A DNA stretch of 60,000 nt from Membranipora membranacea (Eukaryota; Bryozoa; Gymnolaemata; Cheilostomatida; Membraniporidae), in the NCBI GenBank assembly GCA_914767715.1, contig OU612069.1:23435387-23495386 (forward strand). Reading direction: 5' to 3'. Below, piece by piece: positions 11,451-24,600 of this stretch. Position 1 is the first letter of the stretch. Every line of letters begins with the position of its first letter. Below the pieces are notes generated by a model. That model did no database searches and had not been told where the DNA came from. It saw nothing but the letters and a program-made list of their open reading frames with translations. Position numbers and translations under genes: made by a program.

Positions 11451-11560
11451 GACTAGAAAGGATCCTTTGCTCTGCTACTCAAATAATGCTGCCATTCTCT
11501 GAGAACTTTGAACAGAGGCTTGACAATCTAGGACCTTCCTGCACACCTCTTGCAGTAAAC
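11440..11560 (+). pseudogene. Inverted second copy of the LINE RT C-terminal fragment
   Basis: The plus strand here repeats the minus-strand content of about 11325-11425. Both contain AGATTAGAxAGGAT-like and ATAATGCTGCCATTCTC words and both end in GGCTTGACAATCTA. The translation reads TRLERILCSAT and later EQRLDNL. The arrangement is two LINE tails head-to-head around about 11432. Confidence 0.65.
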
Positions 11561-12799
11561 ACTAAAAATTAGCCAACAACGATCATCACCCCCTGAACTC
11601 ATATATTAGAATAAATGCAAAAAGAAAATTTGCGCGTAGAGAAGAAATACATGCGATACAAGTTTAGAACCACCATTAAAAAAAACACCCTTTCCGCTCT
11701 TGCTGGTTTGTGATTTGTAACCAAATATAGGAGTGAATAATGTTTTTGTATATTGAAAGGATTATTAAGAGATAAATATCCTGTATTCCGTAACATTACA
11801 TACCTACATTTACATGCTGGTCCAGCATTAAAGTAAAATTTTACATTGCATGTTTTGTCTTTATTCCCTGCCATCGAGGTTACATGGATAACCTGACATA
11901 TGTTTTCGTAATTGAATGGAAGCTGCTTTGAAATTGCAGAATATCAAAAATATGTTGGACACTTTTATTTGTTTGTGATTCCCTGTTGTAATATTTTATA
12001 TTCTTATTATGTTTCTGTATTTGGAACGCTGATTGCATGCATAACCAAAATTGCACACTTTTGAAGGCAAGTCTAACTAAGTCCTCCCAAATTACTATTT
12101 TACAAACAGATGAGTCTAGGATTGCTTTCAGAACAATGTAACTAAGTCATAATCAAAAGACATGAATGATCCCTTTGAGTTCAAACTGGTGCCAATATCA
12201 CATTCCAATCAGGATTATCACTAATTACATAGGCAACAATATTTACTATTGATTTGAATTATGGTGTTTCCCTAATTCTGCTTCCAATAATTAATTTGTG
12301 AGTTGAAAAGGTAGCTTGTGGATTCCTCGCCAAATTGGCAATTCCCATATCGGGCCACTAGCATTGACCAAGATTATGAGCTCAAACTGCACCTTTGTGT
12401 GGGAGGGAATAATTTTTTATCCTACTTCCATCTATGTTAGAGTGCAAGGTCATCGCCAAGCAAATGATATTGGATTTGATCGCCCTTCAGTGAACTGCTG
12501 CCGGAATTTATTGGGGTATCATGAGTCTGCAGCATCAATGTAGAGTGGTCCCAATTCATAGCCTATGTGGCATCATGGACACCCTGTCAAGTTGGGTGAA
12601 AAGGATAAATTTGTACAATAGCGCATGTTAACAATGAGGGTGTTGATCGTTAGCATTTGCTACTATTATCTTATATTATTGGTACAGCTCTATTTACCCT
12701 AACAGTCAATGGAATGAATTCTATAGTGATTTGGGAAGATACCTCTTACAAACAAAACCTTGTTCCTCGCGAACAAAATCTGTAGTGTAGCAAGGTGAC

Positions 12800-13538
12800 A
12801 TTTGCTCAGTTAGCACAAGAAATGAAAAATCTCTGATAAAGCATGAAAGACATAGGCTCACAATCACATTAAAACCGCAAAAAAATATTGTAGTAATGTT
12901 TGAAAGAGAAGAAGATGTCATTGGAAATGATGAAAAAATCAGAAAGGCAGTAGGAGGGCTCGACAGCTACATTTCTATCGAGATAATTAGTAGAAGCAGA
13001 AATAAAAAAATTCTTTGTGTAATTCAGTGAAGAAAGAATGGTAGATACTGCCATCACCAAATGGTCATCAGATGAATTTGGACAATCTTCGGTTAGAAAA
13101 CAATCCGACAGTCCCAGGCCATATCGGTCGGAGCTAGCAAAGGTGTTCCTTTTTTGTTGATGAGGCTGACCTTGTGAGGGACCTTGAACAGGGCGGAGTC
13201 GATGTAACTACCGTGTCAAGAATAATTAAGTTTGAGATTGCTATAAGATCTGTCGAGGTATATTTCAAATCTCCCAAACGTCTACAAATAGCCATAATAG
13301 AGTGCGTTCTAATAACCTTACTTTTGTGGTCGATTAGTACAACATGCCATCTGTCATAAGATGCTACAACTGCCATGGATACAAATCTTCATCTTGCCCC
13401 AATCAGAAAGCCTGTTACAACTGTGGCGGTACGTATCGTAGCGATCAATGTTCTGAGATCCCAAATTGTGTCAACTGTAAAGGAATTCATCGAGCTTCAT
13501 CTATAACTTGCCCAGTATGTTTGAAATTGTCTCATTGA
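12800..13538 (+). pseudogene. LINE ORF1 continuation with zinc knuckles
   Basis: Downstream of the insertion, frames encode a KPQKNIVVMFEREEDVIGND stretch and, further on, RSVEVYFKSP (13247 onward), as in RRM-like ORF1 cores. At 13344-13538 there are successive Cys/His knuckles: RCYNCHGYKSSSC, ACYNCGG and NCVNCKGIHRA, then TCPVC. This is the usual C-terminus of Jockey/I/CR1-type ORF1 proteins. Stops and shifts interrupt it. Confidence 0.65.
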
Positions 13539-13668
13539 TCTGTTCAAGTTAATGAGTCTTTATCCTCAAATTCCCATAGACGAGAAAATTTCAATTCAAA
13601 CAACAATACCTCTCTATCAAAGAGAGCTCCCCCCCCCCCTGTTTTCTATCCTAACTGTTGCTTCTTGT

Positions 13669-14110
13669 CAGATGGAAAATTTACAGACTTGAAGCTCGGA
13701 TTGACCCAATATTCCTCTGATATTGTCTGCTTGACGGAAGCATGGTTCAATGAGTTCAAATAAAGGAAAATCACCCATCTAGCGTTTTAGTAGTACTCTG
13801 CCAGGCGTAACAAGCACATAGGAGGCAGAGCTGCAATCTTCATTAATTCTGACACGCATGTTACTACTCTTGAAAGTTAAAGCACAAAGACGTACTTGGC
13901 AGTGTGGTTGCTAGTTCAACACACTCAGATACAAATCATGATGATCGGATGCATATCTCATTCTCCATCTGATAATAATAGAATAAACATTGAGTACATA
14001 GAAAATATTCACAACCAGTAGATGACTGAGTGTCCTGATACAAGAACTCAAGCCTGTGGCAACTTCAATCGTATGCCATGGGACAGTCTATCCACCAAAC
14101 TTAACATCTC
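13669..14110 (+). pseudogene. LINE APE-type endonuclease remnant
   Basis: In successive frames one reads YSSDIVCLTEAWFNE (the catalytic Glu motif), HIGGRAAIFINS (the GG strand), QIMMIGCISHSPSDNN (the Y/H-xPS block) and GNFNRMPW (the GDFN catalytic motif with D changed to N). The order and spacing match LINE apurinic endonucleases. Stops and frameshifts show decay. Confidence 0.7.
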
Positions 14111-14139
14111 AAAGAATGTAGACTTTCCAGCAAGAGGAG

Positions 14140-14900
14140 ACACTTTCCTAGATCAGATTATTACTGATATAACTGCATATGAAACAGCAACTAAACTACC
14201 ACCCTTATTGGTAATGAGAATGATGTATACAACTGCCTTAAAAAAAACATATCTAAACAACAATATAGAAAAACCTGTCGCAGGCAATATTCTGTACAAT
14301 CCAAACGCGACATGCTCACAGCTATTGCTGAAGTAGACTGGGAACACATATCAACTGAAACCTCCACTATTGTTGATATGGTAAACCCCTACGAAACAAC
14401 ACTGAGTAGTATAATAGACACTCACTGCTCACTGAAATGTGTCAAGGTAAAAGAGTATAATCCCCATTCATAACACTCTGATGAAGAAGCTAATTAAGGC
14501 TAGGCTGCCAGAAAAAAAAAGTAAAAGTTGGAAATTCCTGAGTAAACTGGTGAAAAACATCCTCCAAAAGACCAAACGCTCCTTCGCAGCAGAAAAACTC
14601 AACCAAGCTGTTGCCTCTAGAACTTGGAGGCGCGAAAAAGACAAAATAGACGGAAGATTCAAAGAAGACCTACTAAGTCATCATTTTATAAACAATCAGT
14701 GGCACACACCTGAATATATGGCGGAAAAACTATACCAATATTTCCCATTAGTTGGAGGCACGAGAGCAGGCGAGCAATCATCATGTGCTAACTTACCAAT
14801 TGCTCTATCACTGGTGAGCTACGGTGAGGTTTAACAACTAATGAGGCGCCTCAAAACCAACAAAGCCACACTCTGTGATGAACCCCTGTTTGGGTAACTA
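14140..14900 (+). pseudogene. LINE linker and first RT block
   Basis: A basic, Lys/Arg-rich linker (14481-14834) containing FLSKLVKNILQKTKRSF is followed after a frame change by LRRLKTNKATLCDEPLFG, the RT0/RT1-like opening block of LINE polymerases. The sequence then departs from RT, so the element is truncated there. Confidence 0.55.
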
Positions 14901-15550
14901 AAGAAGCTGCAGAAGAGAAAGTTAACCTCTGACTATCAGCTACATCCCCATTCTAAATCATTGAATAATAATAAACCACTGCATTGGCCAGAATTCAACA
15001 TTGGTAAGAGACACCAATATTTATCCCAAACTGTATCATCATATAAGTATGCAATCTATATGAGCTCAGGTAGGTAGCGGGTGTGTAGTAGGGAACTGTA
15101 GCTTTTCAAATGTTATATTTCTTTGCTACTTGTTGCAATAATTGAGAAAAGAAGAATGAAGAGACATTGGCACTCATGATAGTATGCTTTCTGCATTGAC
15201 ACCTACTATCATAAGTTGTATATAATATGAAAATTTCAAGAATTCATATTTGAAAATCAAGTTAGTAAGAATGTCTTATCAGACAGTCACTCCTACATGA
15301 ATGAGAGACCCTCTCAGAAAACAAAAAGGTTTCGAAAATCACTTGGTTGTTTCAATTCCATATTACTTCAAATATTCTAATTACAAAGGAAAAATAATGT
15401 TTATGATTCTGTGTGACATGAAGGGAATCAAGTATAACCTATAAATGGCAGACAAAATTTAAACATATTAATACTGTCAAGTAAGTTGATACATTAGGTT
15501 CTTAGGTTGAAAATTCCAAGGAAGGACATCACCGTGCTGATAGTCATCAG
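14901..15550. other. No gene recognised; 3' flank of the minus-strand gene
   Basis: AT-rich DNA. It lies downstream of the proposed stop codon of the minus-strand propeller/EGF gene and may hold its 3' UTR. I did not see an unambiguous AATAAA on the minus strand here. Confidence 0.35.
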
Positions 15551-15678
15551 TTAAAAAACGGTACAGGATGTTAGGGAAGCTGTGAACATCATGATTGAGA
15601 AGGTCTCACTCCTAGGTGTTCCAATGCTCATCAGATGGCTGGCGGCATCAAAGGATCCGAGTGCAGGGAAAACTGCAC
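15551..15678 (-). CDS. Propeller/EGF gene exon 22: candidate terminal exon
   Basis: 128 nt from a TTATTAG acceptor to a TAA at 15551. It encodes AVFPALGSFDAASHLMSIG and a moderately hydrophobic end (FSIMMFTASLTSCTVF). It could be a short tail or a lipid-anchor signal; neither is established. Confidence 0.35.
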
Positions 15679-18600
15679 CTAATAAGTAGAGAAAGAATTT
15701 CATAACATAACATGATAATAACAGATGCTGTTTATATGGCTGATATTAATATAACAAACCACTCATTATGCTGTAGCGACTCCCACTTTAATTGTAAATT
15801 ACTTCACGCAAACAACGTGAATCAATGGATGTTTCTGTATTGAAACTAAAGCCTTTGTCTCAATTGTGGTTTCCCATCCGTTTGTGAAAGCTAAAATGAC
15901 TATCATCATGTGCGAAGTGCATGAAGATTTTTTCATCAGTACTCACCAACTCTTGGAGTGGCTGAAAATAAAAGATCAAGAAGTGATATTGAACAGGAGA
16001 ATTAAGTGTTTCAAACACTGAAAAAGGTATAAATGGAAAAACATTATAATACAACTAACTTGTGGCAAAAGAAAGTTACCATTAGTACCTTCATCAGACT
16101 CACCACTCCAAAGGCTTAATGGCTACTGCCATGACAAATTTGCAATTACACATTTTGAGCAACAATCTTTTCAATTCTAACCTTCATTTCATGAATGAAT
16201 CAAGTTTTTTGCAATGAATTGTTGTGTACTTACAAACTGAGCAGGTTGATCCAGACCAATTATCATCACAAAGACAATAAAATCCAGATTCTAGGTCAGA
16301 ACAGATTCCATGGCCACACGGGTTGCTCTCGCAAGCATTGACACCGATTCCTACAAATTGAAATTAATTATGAAATTTGCTTGATGGAAAATAAATCTCT
16401 TAAATTATAATCAACTACTTTTTAATTCATCTACTGCTAATACGAAAAATAACATAATAAAACCTCGCAGAAGCTGTAGCCAATTTTGTTGGTCTATATG
16501 GCAGCTTAATCATGGTAGGAAGGCCAGTGTGAAGTCATGATGAAGATTGACAGTTTACCTTTTGAAATCATGTGAGAATTTTTCAGAAAATATTCAAATT
16601 AGCAACTTATATATCCTCTTACTATTTATTTCTTTTTTGAAAATTAAAAATCTCATTTAGGGGTCGTATCTGATCCTCACTTACTGAAAATGACTCTATA
16701 AACCCTTCCGTGTATGGAATAGTCAGACACTAATGCTGTAGTTGCTGTAAGCCACATTGCACTCTTCAGTTCCACCCATTTACATGTTGCAGCATTGTTT
16801 GTCTGTATGATACTAGGATTAGGTCCTGTAAAGTTCCTGCAAACTGACAAGCTTGTCCCTAAAAAAAGTGTGATCCGTTAAAGTGTGCTATCAGGTGAGC
16901 TTTGGGTGTATTGGGGCAATATCATTATTTTTGTTGACATTGACCTAAAAAGTGAGGAAATAAACCTGCGAGCAGCAATGCATCAAATTCATTTCTCAAG
17001 GGACCGAGCCTACTCTCATTTAATAATGAAGATAGTCAGATGCATGCAAAGATAACATGACAAGGATTCATCGGTTTGTAAATGGCGAGTATAAATGTTC
17101 GTACCACTAGTTATATTATATATAACAACACTTCCTTGGCCATGGTCAGCTACCATCAAAATGTTACTGTACACAGGATTGATATCAATGATTCCTCCCG
17201 CTCCGCCAAAAGTATTCGGCTGATTATAGTCAAAGTTATGGGTTGCCAAGTGATCTCCCTTTTCAAATAACAGAGTTGAGTACGGCTTGAGGCTGTAACG
17301 GATAAGTAAAACACGTTTTTATGATTGATTTAAACCACTGCTGTCAGTCTGATAAATGTTGAAAATGGAATTCTGTACATCCTACTTAATACATAAATAT
17401 ACATAAAAACATACAGAATTCAATTGCCAGCAGTAGTTGAATATGACAGGATAATTGATAGCGCTGTGGCATCATTTTAAATAGCATTTGTACACAGATG
17501 GATGGTGTATATAGAAATTCATGCAGTTTGTCGAATAGCTCAAGATTAATTTCCTAGGCTATCTTTATTGCTACCGTGAAAGTTATTATCACAACAGCCA
17601 ATACTTTAATCAGACTGAGATAACGCTACGTTGTGACAAGTCATGTGACCTGCAGGGAGCCATCAAAACAAGCAAATTATCAAAATCGAGGTTTTTGTAT
17701 CTGGCTACATTTCAGAAAGATTTATTGGAAAGAAAAACCTTCTCAATTTTTCTTGCGAAGTTTTTCCTCTCTTTATCACTCTTTAACATATAAATGTAGT
17801 ATGAGATGCGAAAATGTCAGAGCTTGGCCTTGTGAAGTTGGGAAATATATTTGAAAAATTTATGTTTATCAGGTCAGAATCAAAATTTTTTTTTTCACCT
17901 GAGCAAATGTCAAGAACCCAAAAATACTTTTATAGCCTTTATGTTCAAGACTCAAATTCCTGAACCCATCCCTTTCCTGCATACTAGCCTAAGACAAGAG
18001 TGCTTCATAGGTTGATAATATTTTTATTATTTGGAAATCCCTCCTTCAGAACGATGTATTGCCAGACCTCACATTGAAGCAATTAAACAATTTTTAACAA
18101 GCTGGAAATAGAAAGATTTTATGTTTAATTTTGAGGAAAATTATTTATACTCTCCGTTCTCTTGCTCAATTTATTGTAGTAATTGAGGTACTGTAACCGC
18201 CTCCATCATGTCATTTTAAAGATGGCTCTCTTACGTCAAAATTTATCTAACCGAAAATCATTATATTGCTACTATAAAAATGCTGAAAAGGCAGTTAAAG
18301 TCTAAAATTTTACCACCAAGTACATTTATTGTGTGAGGATAAGCTCACCTAGCGATCCTGGAGACAAGTGGCAACTTCTTATTTGTGGCTTTTACAGCCC
18401 CCCACCGGAAATCGTATTTGGTGATTCCTGTCAATGAACACAGACGATCGTTTAGTAATGATACAATATCAAAACTAATCAGTTGACAGTTAAAAAGTTC
18501 TGGATGAAAAAATGATTACTATCTAATGTACACAAACAAGAAAGCATATTCTACTTGAGACATTGCAATATTACCACCCCTACACGAATCAGTATCAACC

Positions 18601-21600
18601 TTCATGAGGGTAATGATGTTCTCTACTTTTGCAGGTAGTATTATGATAGCATCATAAACTAGCTTTGTTGAAAGATCATTCAAAGGTGAAGTTGAAACTT
18701 ACCGTACGGTGTGTTCTGGAAAAACACGGGCCTGCTATCATTATACTGATATCTACCCGTCAACGACCCACTAATATCCATGTGCTTTTTATAGAAGCTG
18801 GCCCATCCTCCAACCACACGTCTCTTTTTTAATCCAGACCAGTTGTATATGTAAATACCCTATATTATAAAATATATCCGTATTTTCATGTGAATGATTC
18901 TGATGAGAGATATCGATGAGTAGAGTTATTATATATTATAATTACTATATAAACATTATTCATATGGCTAACTAATGCTATTACTTTATTTTGCATTCCT
19001 CATTTGTTAAATTGATTAATTCAAGAAAACTATCTTAAATCAATAAATTTATTTGTAAATTATTCTCACAGTGTAAGAGGTCAAATATTGCAATTGCTAT
19101 CAAGCTGTCGAGACCCACTGGAAGCCTCCAAAATTGAACTTGAATTTATGATCATGATTGCCTGACAATAATGATAAACTATCGGGTCATTTGCCTATGG
19201 TTAGCACAACTTTGAGCTTTCAATTTTTAAATAAATATATATGAGGGCCCGCAACTATCTTCAAATTGATGCATATTTAATAATCTGTCAAAAAAACTAT
19301 TGACCAACTATTCTTTTTACCTTACTGAAGTTAAAGGAAAACTATTTTGTTTCTCTTCTATATAGATTGCAACATCAACTCACGAAAGGGACCGAGAACA
19401 CAAACGCTTGGGTACCAAACTCAATCATTGTCATGCCTGTCACTCTTGTTTGGCTTCCATAATGGTTTAAGTTTAAAGTTCCGTTTCCACATCGTCCGAT
19501 TCCTACAGTCACAAAGCATATGCATGTGAACCAAATTAAAATATTTAAGGGCTAAGATGAGAAAATTTAGATACAATTGATTATCTACATGGAGATCATG
19601 AACATCACGTATCGGAGGAAACAAATTTTGACAATAAGCGCTAAATGTATGAAGGAGAACCAAAATATTTCTTTTATTAACTTCAGTGCAAACTCATCAC
19701 CAATCAACAGGACCAAAGCTAGAATCTAAAAATGCATCATATTCACAACTTTAAAGCCTACCCAAGGACCACAGCATCTTATAGTCAGTCATAGTATCAA
19801 ATTTGCATGGTATCTCATTTTTCTTCACATTTTGATGTCACAGTGAACAAGTGCTTTTTTCTCGTACTGCACATCCTGTCTACTGTGAAATCATAATGCA
19901 GAAAATGAGAGCCACCTTCCCTTATGGGATGAACTCTTTCCACCATCACTGATTCATACCAAGTAGAGCATTGAAAGTTTTTACCATGCTGATCTGACAC
20001 AACTTAATCAAATGTAACTGACTCTAACATGCATTGGTCTTTGGCTTGTCTTTTATTTGCGTCTCATTTATAATGGCGGAATTTCGTTAATATAATTATC
20101 ATCTTTTATTATCAATTCACTGTATTTACTTTTCCCTTTTGTCTCTATACCTTAATAAAAGATTTGGCTTAATACACAAATGGCAAGGATCAAAAGCTAA
20201 ACAGCTTACCACACCAAGTTACAACTTTAAGTGTATTAAATAGCCTGAGCCGTCTTGCGCATGAGTTTGAATCAACAAAGTGTAACCATTTTCCATTCTT
20301 CTCCTGATATCCAAACATGGGTTCCACCATATGAGCATTGGCTGCGGTACCATCATCATATTTTGATGGCCCACCAGTTCTACTCAAGTTTCCTGCAAGT
20401 GCTGAAATGAGAATAAATAATCTGATATGTACTGGTACAATACCAAATATAGGCAGCAGTCTTTTGTTGCAAATAGATCCGCAGAGCTTCTGTCATCGAT
20501 CAACAAACACCAACACTCACAACTCATTAATCATCAGGGAAACTAAATTTTTTGTGCAAATAACCATCTTAAAGGACTGTTGAAACCTTATAGAAGAATA
20601 TTCATCTAGTTTGCTCTGCGAATCTTTATGTTTTAGATCATTTATAAAGATTTTTGCCCCTTTTAATGTGGAAGTTTCCAAGACAGCTGAAGCAATGTTT
20701 GACGAAATTGAGCAGCCAATGTGCCAAAGATCTGTGCAACGGTAGAGAACCAGCTAAGGAGTTTGACCCAATTGAATGAGCTCAATCATGATGAAGTTGT
20801 TTGATCTCAAAATTACATTAATGTCAGTTGATAGCCTTTGTTCCTTGAATTTGAGAGGTTTAGAGCTTGATTTGGACTGTTCTCATCTGATGTATAAACA
20901 CTAATGGGTTATGATTTTGTTGGTCGTTTGGAAGCGTAATGACCTCGTTGGATATAAAAAGTAACACCGAAACTCCAATTTCAAAAACCAAACCAAATCC
21001 AACTAGTTTGATATTATACCTTAGACATTTTAGTTGAGTGAATAAAAGGTAGAGTTATTACAACTGTAATAATATATGAAAGGTAAAAAATAACACCCTG
21101 ATTTTCTTTTTAATTTAGTTGATCGGAAGAAATATGAGCAATTTTAAGAAATAAATCTGATGATGTAAACACTAAACGTTACACAGGCTCATTTTCGTTA
21201 TAAAGAAAAATTCACAGAAAATTTCTTATAACTTGCTATCAGTGAGATGATACATGGTTAAACATAAATTCATCTTGTTTATTTGAATGCCACGTCATTC
21301 ATTGTCTAAATGTTTGTGTTCTGTTATCAGGGTCACACAAGCCATAGCAACTGACAAACAAAACTCGAAATGAATTGCAATCTTTAATTGACCAGCAACA
21401 TCAATGCACTCATGTGACAATGTTTTATGCTTTGTTCTGAGTAATATACAATGAATATATATCTTGTTTCTTACAAACAAAGTTTGTCATTCTCCCGAGT
21501 CGATAGTATCCGATTGCACCCTCATTATTCCTTTCCCAATGTCTGTGACCAACGATCAACACAGATGGGTTCTTGAGCTTGTTCTGTAAAGAATAGAGCT

Positions 21601-24600
21601 CGAATTGATTTACAATGTGTGAGAAAAAAAATGTATTTATTCATTATCATGAAAGGACTTTTAAACAATCAGTACAACAAAACAATGATTAATTTTGTCG
21701 CTGAAACAGGTAGACTTGTGTCTATCTGTTAAAGGCCAGATTAGTTTTACCATTAGACTTTTCAGCATTTCGGTCTGTAAAATTATTTGATATTATTATG
21801 TCTACAGAGGGGATAATTACACTTTTGACAGTCCTGTGCAGTGTTCTACTTAAAGGGTGATAGACAACGAATAGGTCGAGAGACAAATGGCTGCCAGAGT
21901 CAGAATCCAAATGCTCTATAATATTTTCCAGCACTATAATAATGCTCTATAACATTTCTCCAGCACTATAACTAGTGTATTCTAGGTATCTTATTCTATA
22001 AAATGTAATAAAAATTGAAGAAAGAGCGAGAGACTTTATCTTTTTCTCTTACATTTTCAATAATTGGTAGGCTTGAATGTTTTCCCGATTAGTGCCGGAA
22101 AAAATTAAATTCAAATTAAAATAGATTATTTGCATAACTATGAGGAATAAAAGGTCTGTGAGAAGAAAAAAGCAGACGAAAATGTAATGATATTTCCATT
22201 ATTATAGTAATCTGCAGAGGTAAAACTTGATGATGACCTGTGATGGTCATTATGTTGGTTAATTTTAGTTATTTTTGAAACGAAGGCAATCAAAGCTGAC
22301 TGAAGACACTCCAAACATACTTTTACTTCTATGCACCTCAGGTGCTCCTTTTTCCTACTCACACTGCAGGCTTAAGGATCTTATTTCACGGGAGGCAAAT
22401 ATTTGAAAAGTATGAGTTTTACAGAAATTGACAATCTGAGCTGGTCCGATAATCTTTGTTTTTGTCAAATGAATTCAATTGAAGAGTCTGTAAACTATTG
22501 TCCGCAAAAGTAATCAGAAAACATAATGTCATGAATTTTAACGTTTGATATGGTTGTTTCCTATTGATATTGGTAGTAAGTTGTTGGTTCCTTCGCCTGC
22601 GGCTTGACCACTAGTGCGAAAGCAGCTCTAAATGCAGGCAAATTGACCAAAATTGTCAACTATAGACTAAAATACTTATAACACTTCTCCAACTTCAGTG
22701 CAATTTGTCAAGTGACCTAGAGGGAAACCCCTTTATTAATGTCATAGCCATGAAGATACCTATTATAATTTGTTCTTTCATACACAATGTACTACTGCCT
22801 ATATCTCAACATATGATCGCAGCAGAGTAATAAAGAATGGTGCGTATACGTAATGGACCATTGAGATACAAGTTTGGCAACTTCTAGACTCATAGCTTAC
22901 CCTGCATGTCTATGAGCCTTTAAGGTCCGCTTCCTTGTTACAAATGAAATCAATCATCCTATTTCTCATGTAGTGGACCAAACTTACCAATAAAAAGCCT
23001 TCTCCTACCCGAGCAACCCTTGCTGTAAGTGTTGACGGTTGCCCATACTGCAACTCTGTGATACTCACATATTCCAATAGTAAAGCTTTTCTGAAAATAA
23101 CAAAAAAATTTGTATTGATCACGATTTACACAAAAAATATTCATGGTTTATGCAGAAGAAAAAATGGTTAATGGTGGTGATATCAGCAACAAATGAACAC
23201 CAGAAATAACATAATTGTTGATAGTTTTAACAACTCACTGATATTTACAAGTTTCACCTCTCCAGCCATTATTACAGGTACATTTAGGTCTATTAGTGTC
23301 ATCAAATGTGCATTGTCCATGGCCATTGCATTTATTTGGAGGGCAGACAGCTGCAAAAGAAACTTTATTTTGAATTCAGGTCAGTTTATGATATAGGAAG
23401 ATAGACATGATTGATGTAAAAATCATCTTTATGATTAATAATTTTGGCTTAATACCTGTGACACAAGTTTTATTCAAATTGCTTCTAGTGTTTTATGATC
23501 ATATTGTTTTAGCAACATGATCGGTAAAGCTTTAGAAGAAGCCTGAAGCCAATATACCCTCAGAATTGCTTGGAGCTGAAAAAGGCACACTTCATTTTTT
23601 CAACTTATTTCATAATTAATTTCGAAGAAGGTTCTATCAGACCTGTCAGGAGACAGGGTCATATTTTGGTTCTAAGGGAAGAACCTCAATGTCTTTTCAA
23701 CCTTCAATTCCATGAGACAATATTCTAATTAGTTGAGGGGGGATGGTCTTTCAGAACAAAAAAACAAATTCACTATACAAGTTTTTTTGGGGCTCAGTGA
23801 TAGCGATTATTCCACTTGAAAAGAATTACTCACACAAATTAGAAGACCCGCTTAAATACAATACTATATTAAGAGTTTAGCAAGCCATTCTACCATATAA
23901 CGTCAGAAGCAAAGGAGATCAAATTGAATTTGTTTCAGGAGTAAATCATTCAAATCAAATGACCAAATCCATCCCCTCAAGCCATACTTAATATTGCGTG
24001 TAACCACATTACACATCATCTTTCCAAGCGAGAATCAAAATTGAGCAGATGAGAAACAAAAACAGTTAACACGCAGGCTTTGGTTTATTTGTTGACATAC
24101 AACTCTCGTCTATTCCGTCATCAAATGGAAAATATTATTGATAGAAATTGCGGACCAATGCGCTGTTTCAATGGTAAAATTTAATTTGACGGCGTTTTCA
24201 AAACATGTCAGATTTTTTTAACATTTACATATCAACACATTAAATTTCACAAGCAGACATAATCCTGTATCCTGGGCCGGAATAAGGCTGTTTTTTTATG
24301 AGAATAAATTTCATGAGCAGAGCAGGATCAAGCTTATCACCTTCCCGGGCTTTATGGATGATTTTGCTCTGACTTTATCATTTTAGCACCAATCCCAGCC
24401 CTAGTCCTAGGGTTATAACAACTATGTATCCATGCAGCATACGGACAGATTTTCGACAATGATTTCCATAACAATAGCTGCAATGAATTAAAGAACTTAC
24501 CGTTTACACAATTGTGACCTGCGTAGCCTACTGTGCAAAGACACGTAACACCTCTCCTCAAACTATGACACCGACTTTCACCTGGTGCATTCCAACATGC

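Larger units (their letters stand above)
10996..12791. mobile_element. 1.8-kb inverted-repeat element inside LINE ORF1
   Basis: The left arm (about 10996-11210) is the reverse complement of the right arm (about 12575-12791). Shared words include GAACAAGGTTTT, ATAGAATTCATTC, AAATAGAGCTGTACCAA and TTGTACAAATTTATCC. The arms are roughly 215 bp and moderately diverged. The interior holds LINE RT C-terminal fragments and AT-rich DNA, with no transposase. The flanks both belong to a LINE ORF1, which suggests an insertion. Target-site duplications could not be identified with confidence. Confidence 0.7.
10557..14900 (+). mobile_element. Decayed APE-type LINE (ORF1, endonuclease, start of RT)
   Basis: Collinear remnants on the plus strand: a coiled-coil ORF1 part (10823-10980), an ORF1 continuation after an insertion (12800-13540) ending in zinc knuckles, an apurinic endonuclease-like region (13669-14110), a basic linker (14140-14830) and the first RT block near 14840-14880, which reads LKTNKATLCDEPLFG. 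The RT core is then lost. The zinc-knuckle style and domain order fit the Jockey/CR1/L2-like LINEs. Many stops and frameshifts show that it is dead. A 1.8-kb inverted-repeat insertion splits ORF1. Confidence 0.7.

Noticed and set aside
19815-20000. Minus-strand frame with SDQHGK, at first taken as the module B counterpart of exon 5
   Set aside because: The real counterpart is 19384-19502, which matches in phase, length and sequence; this frame has no correct splice edges and adding it breaks the reading frame.
22910-23144. Alternative frame of exon 12 (CEYHRVAVW and onward)
   Set aside because: It is open but exits in phase 1 and meets a stop in exon 13; the chosen frame fits both neighbours.
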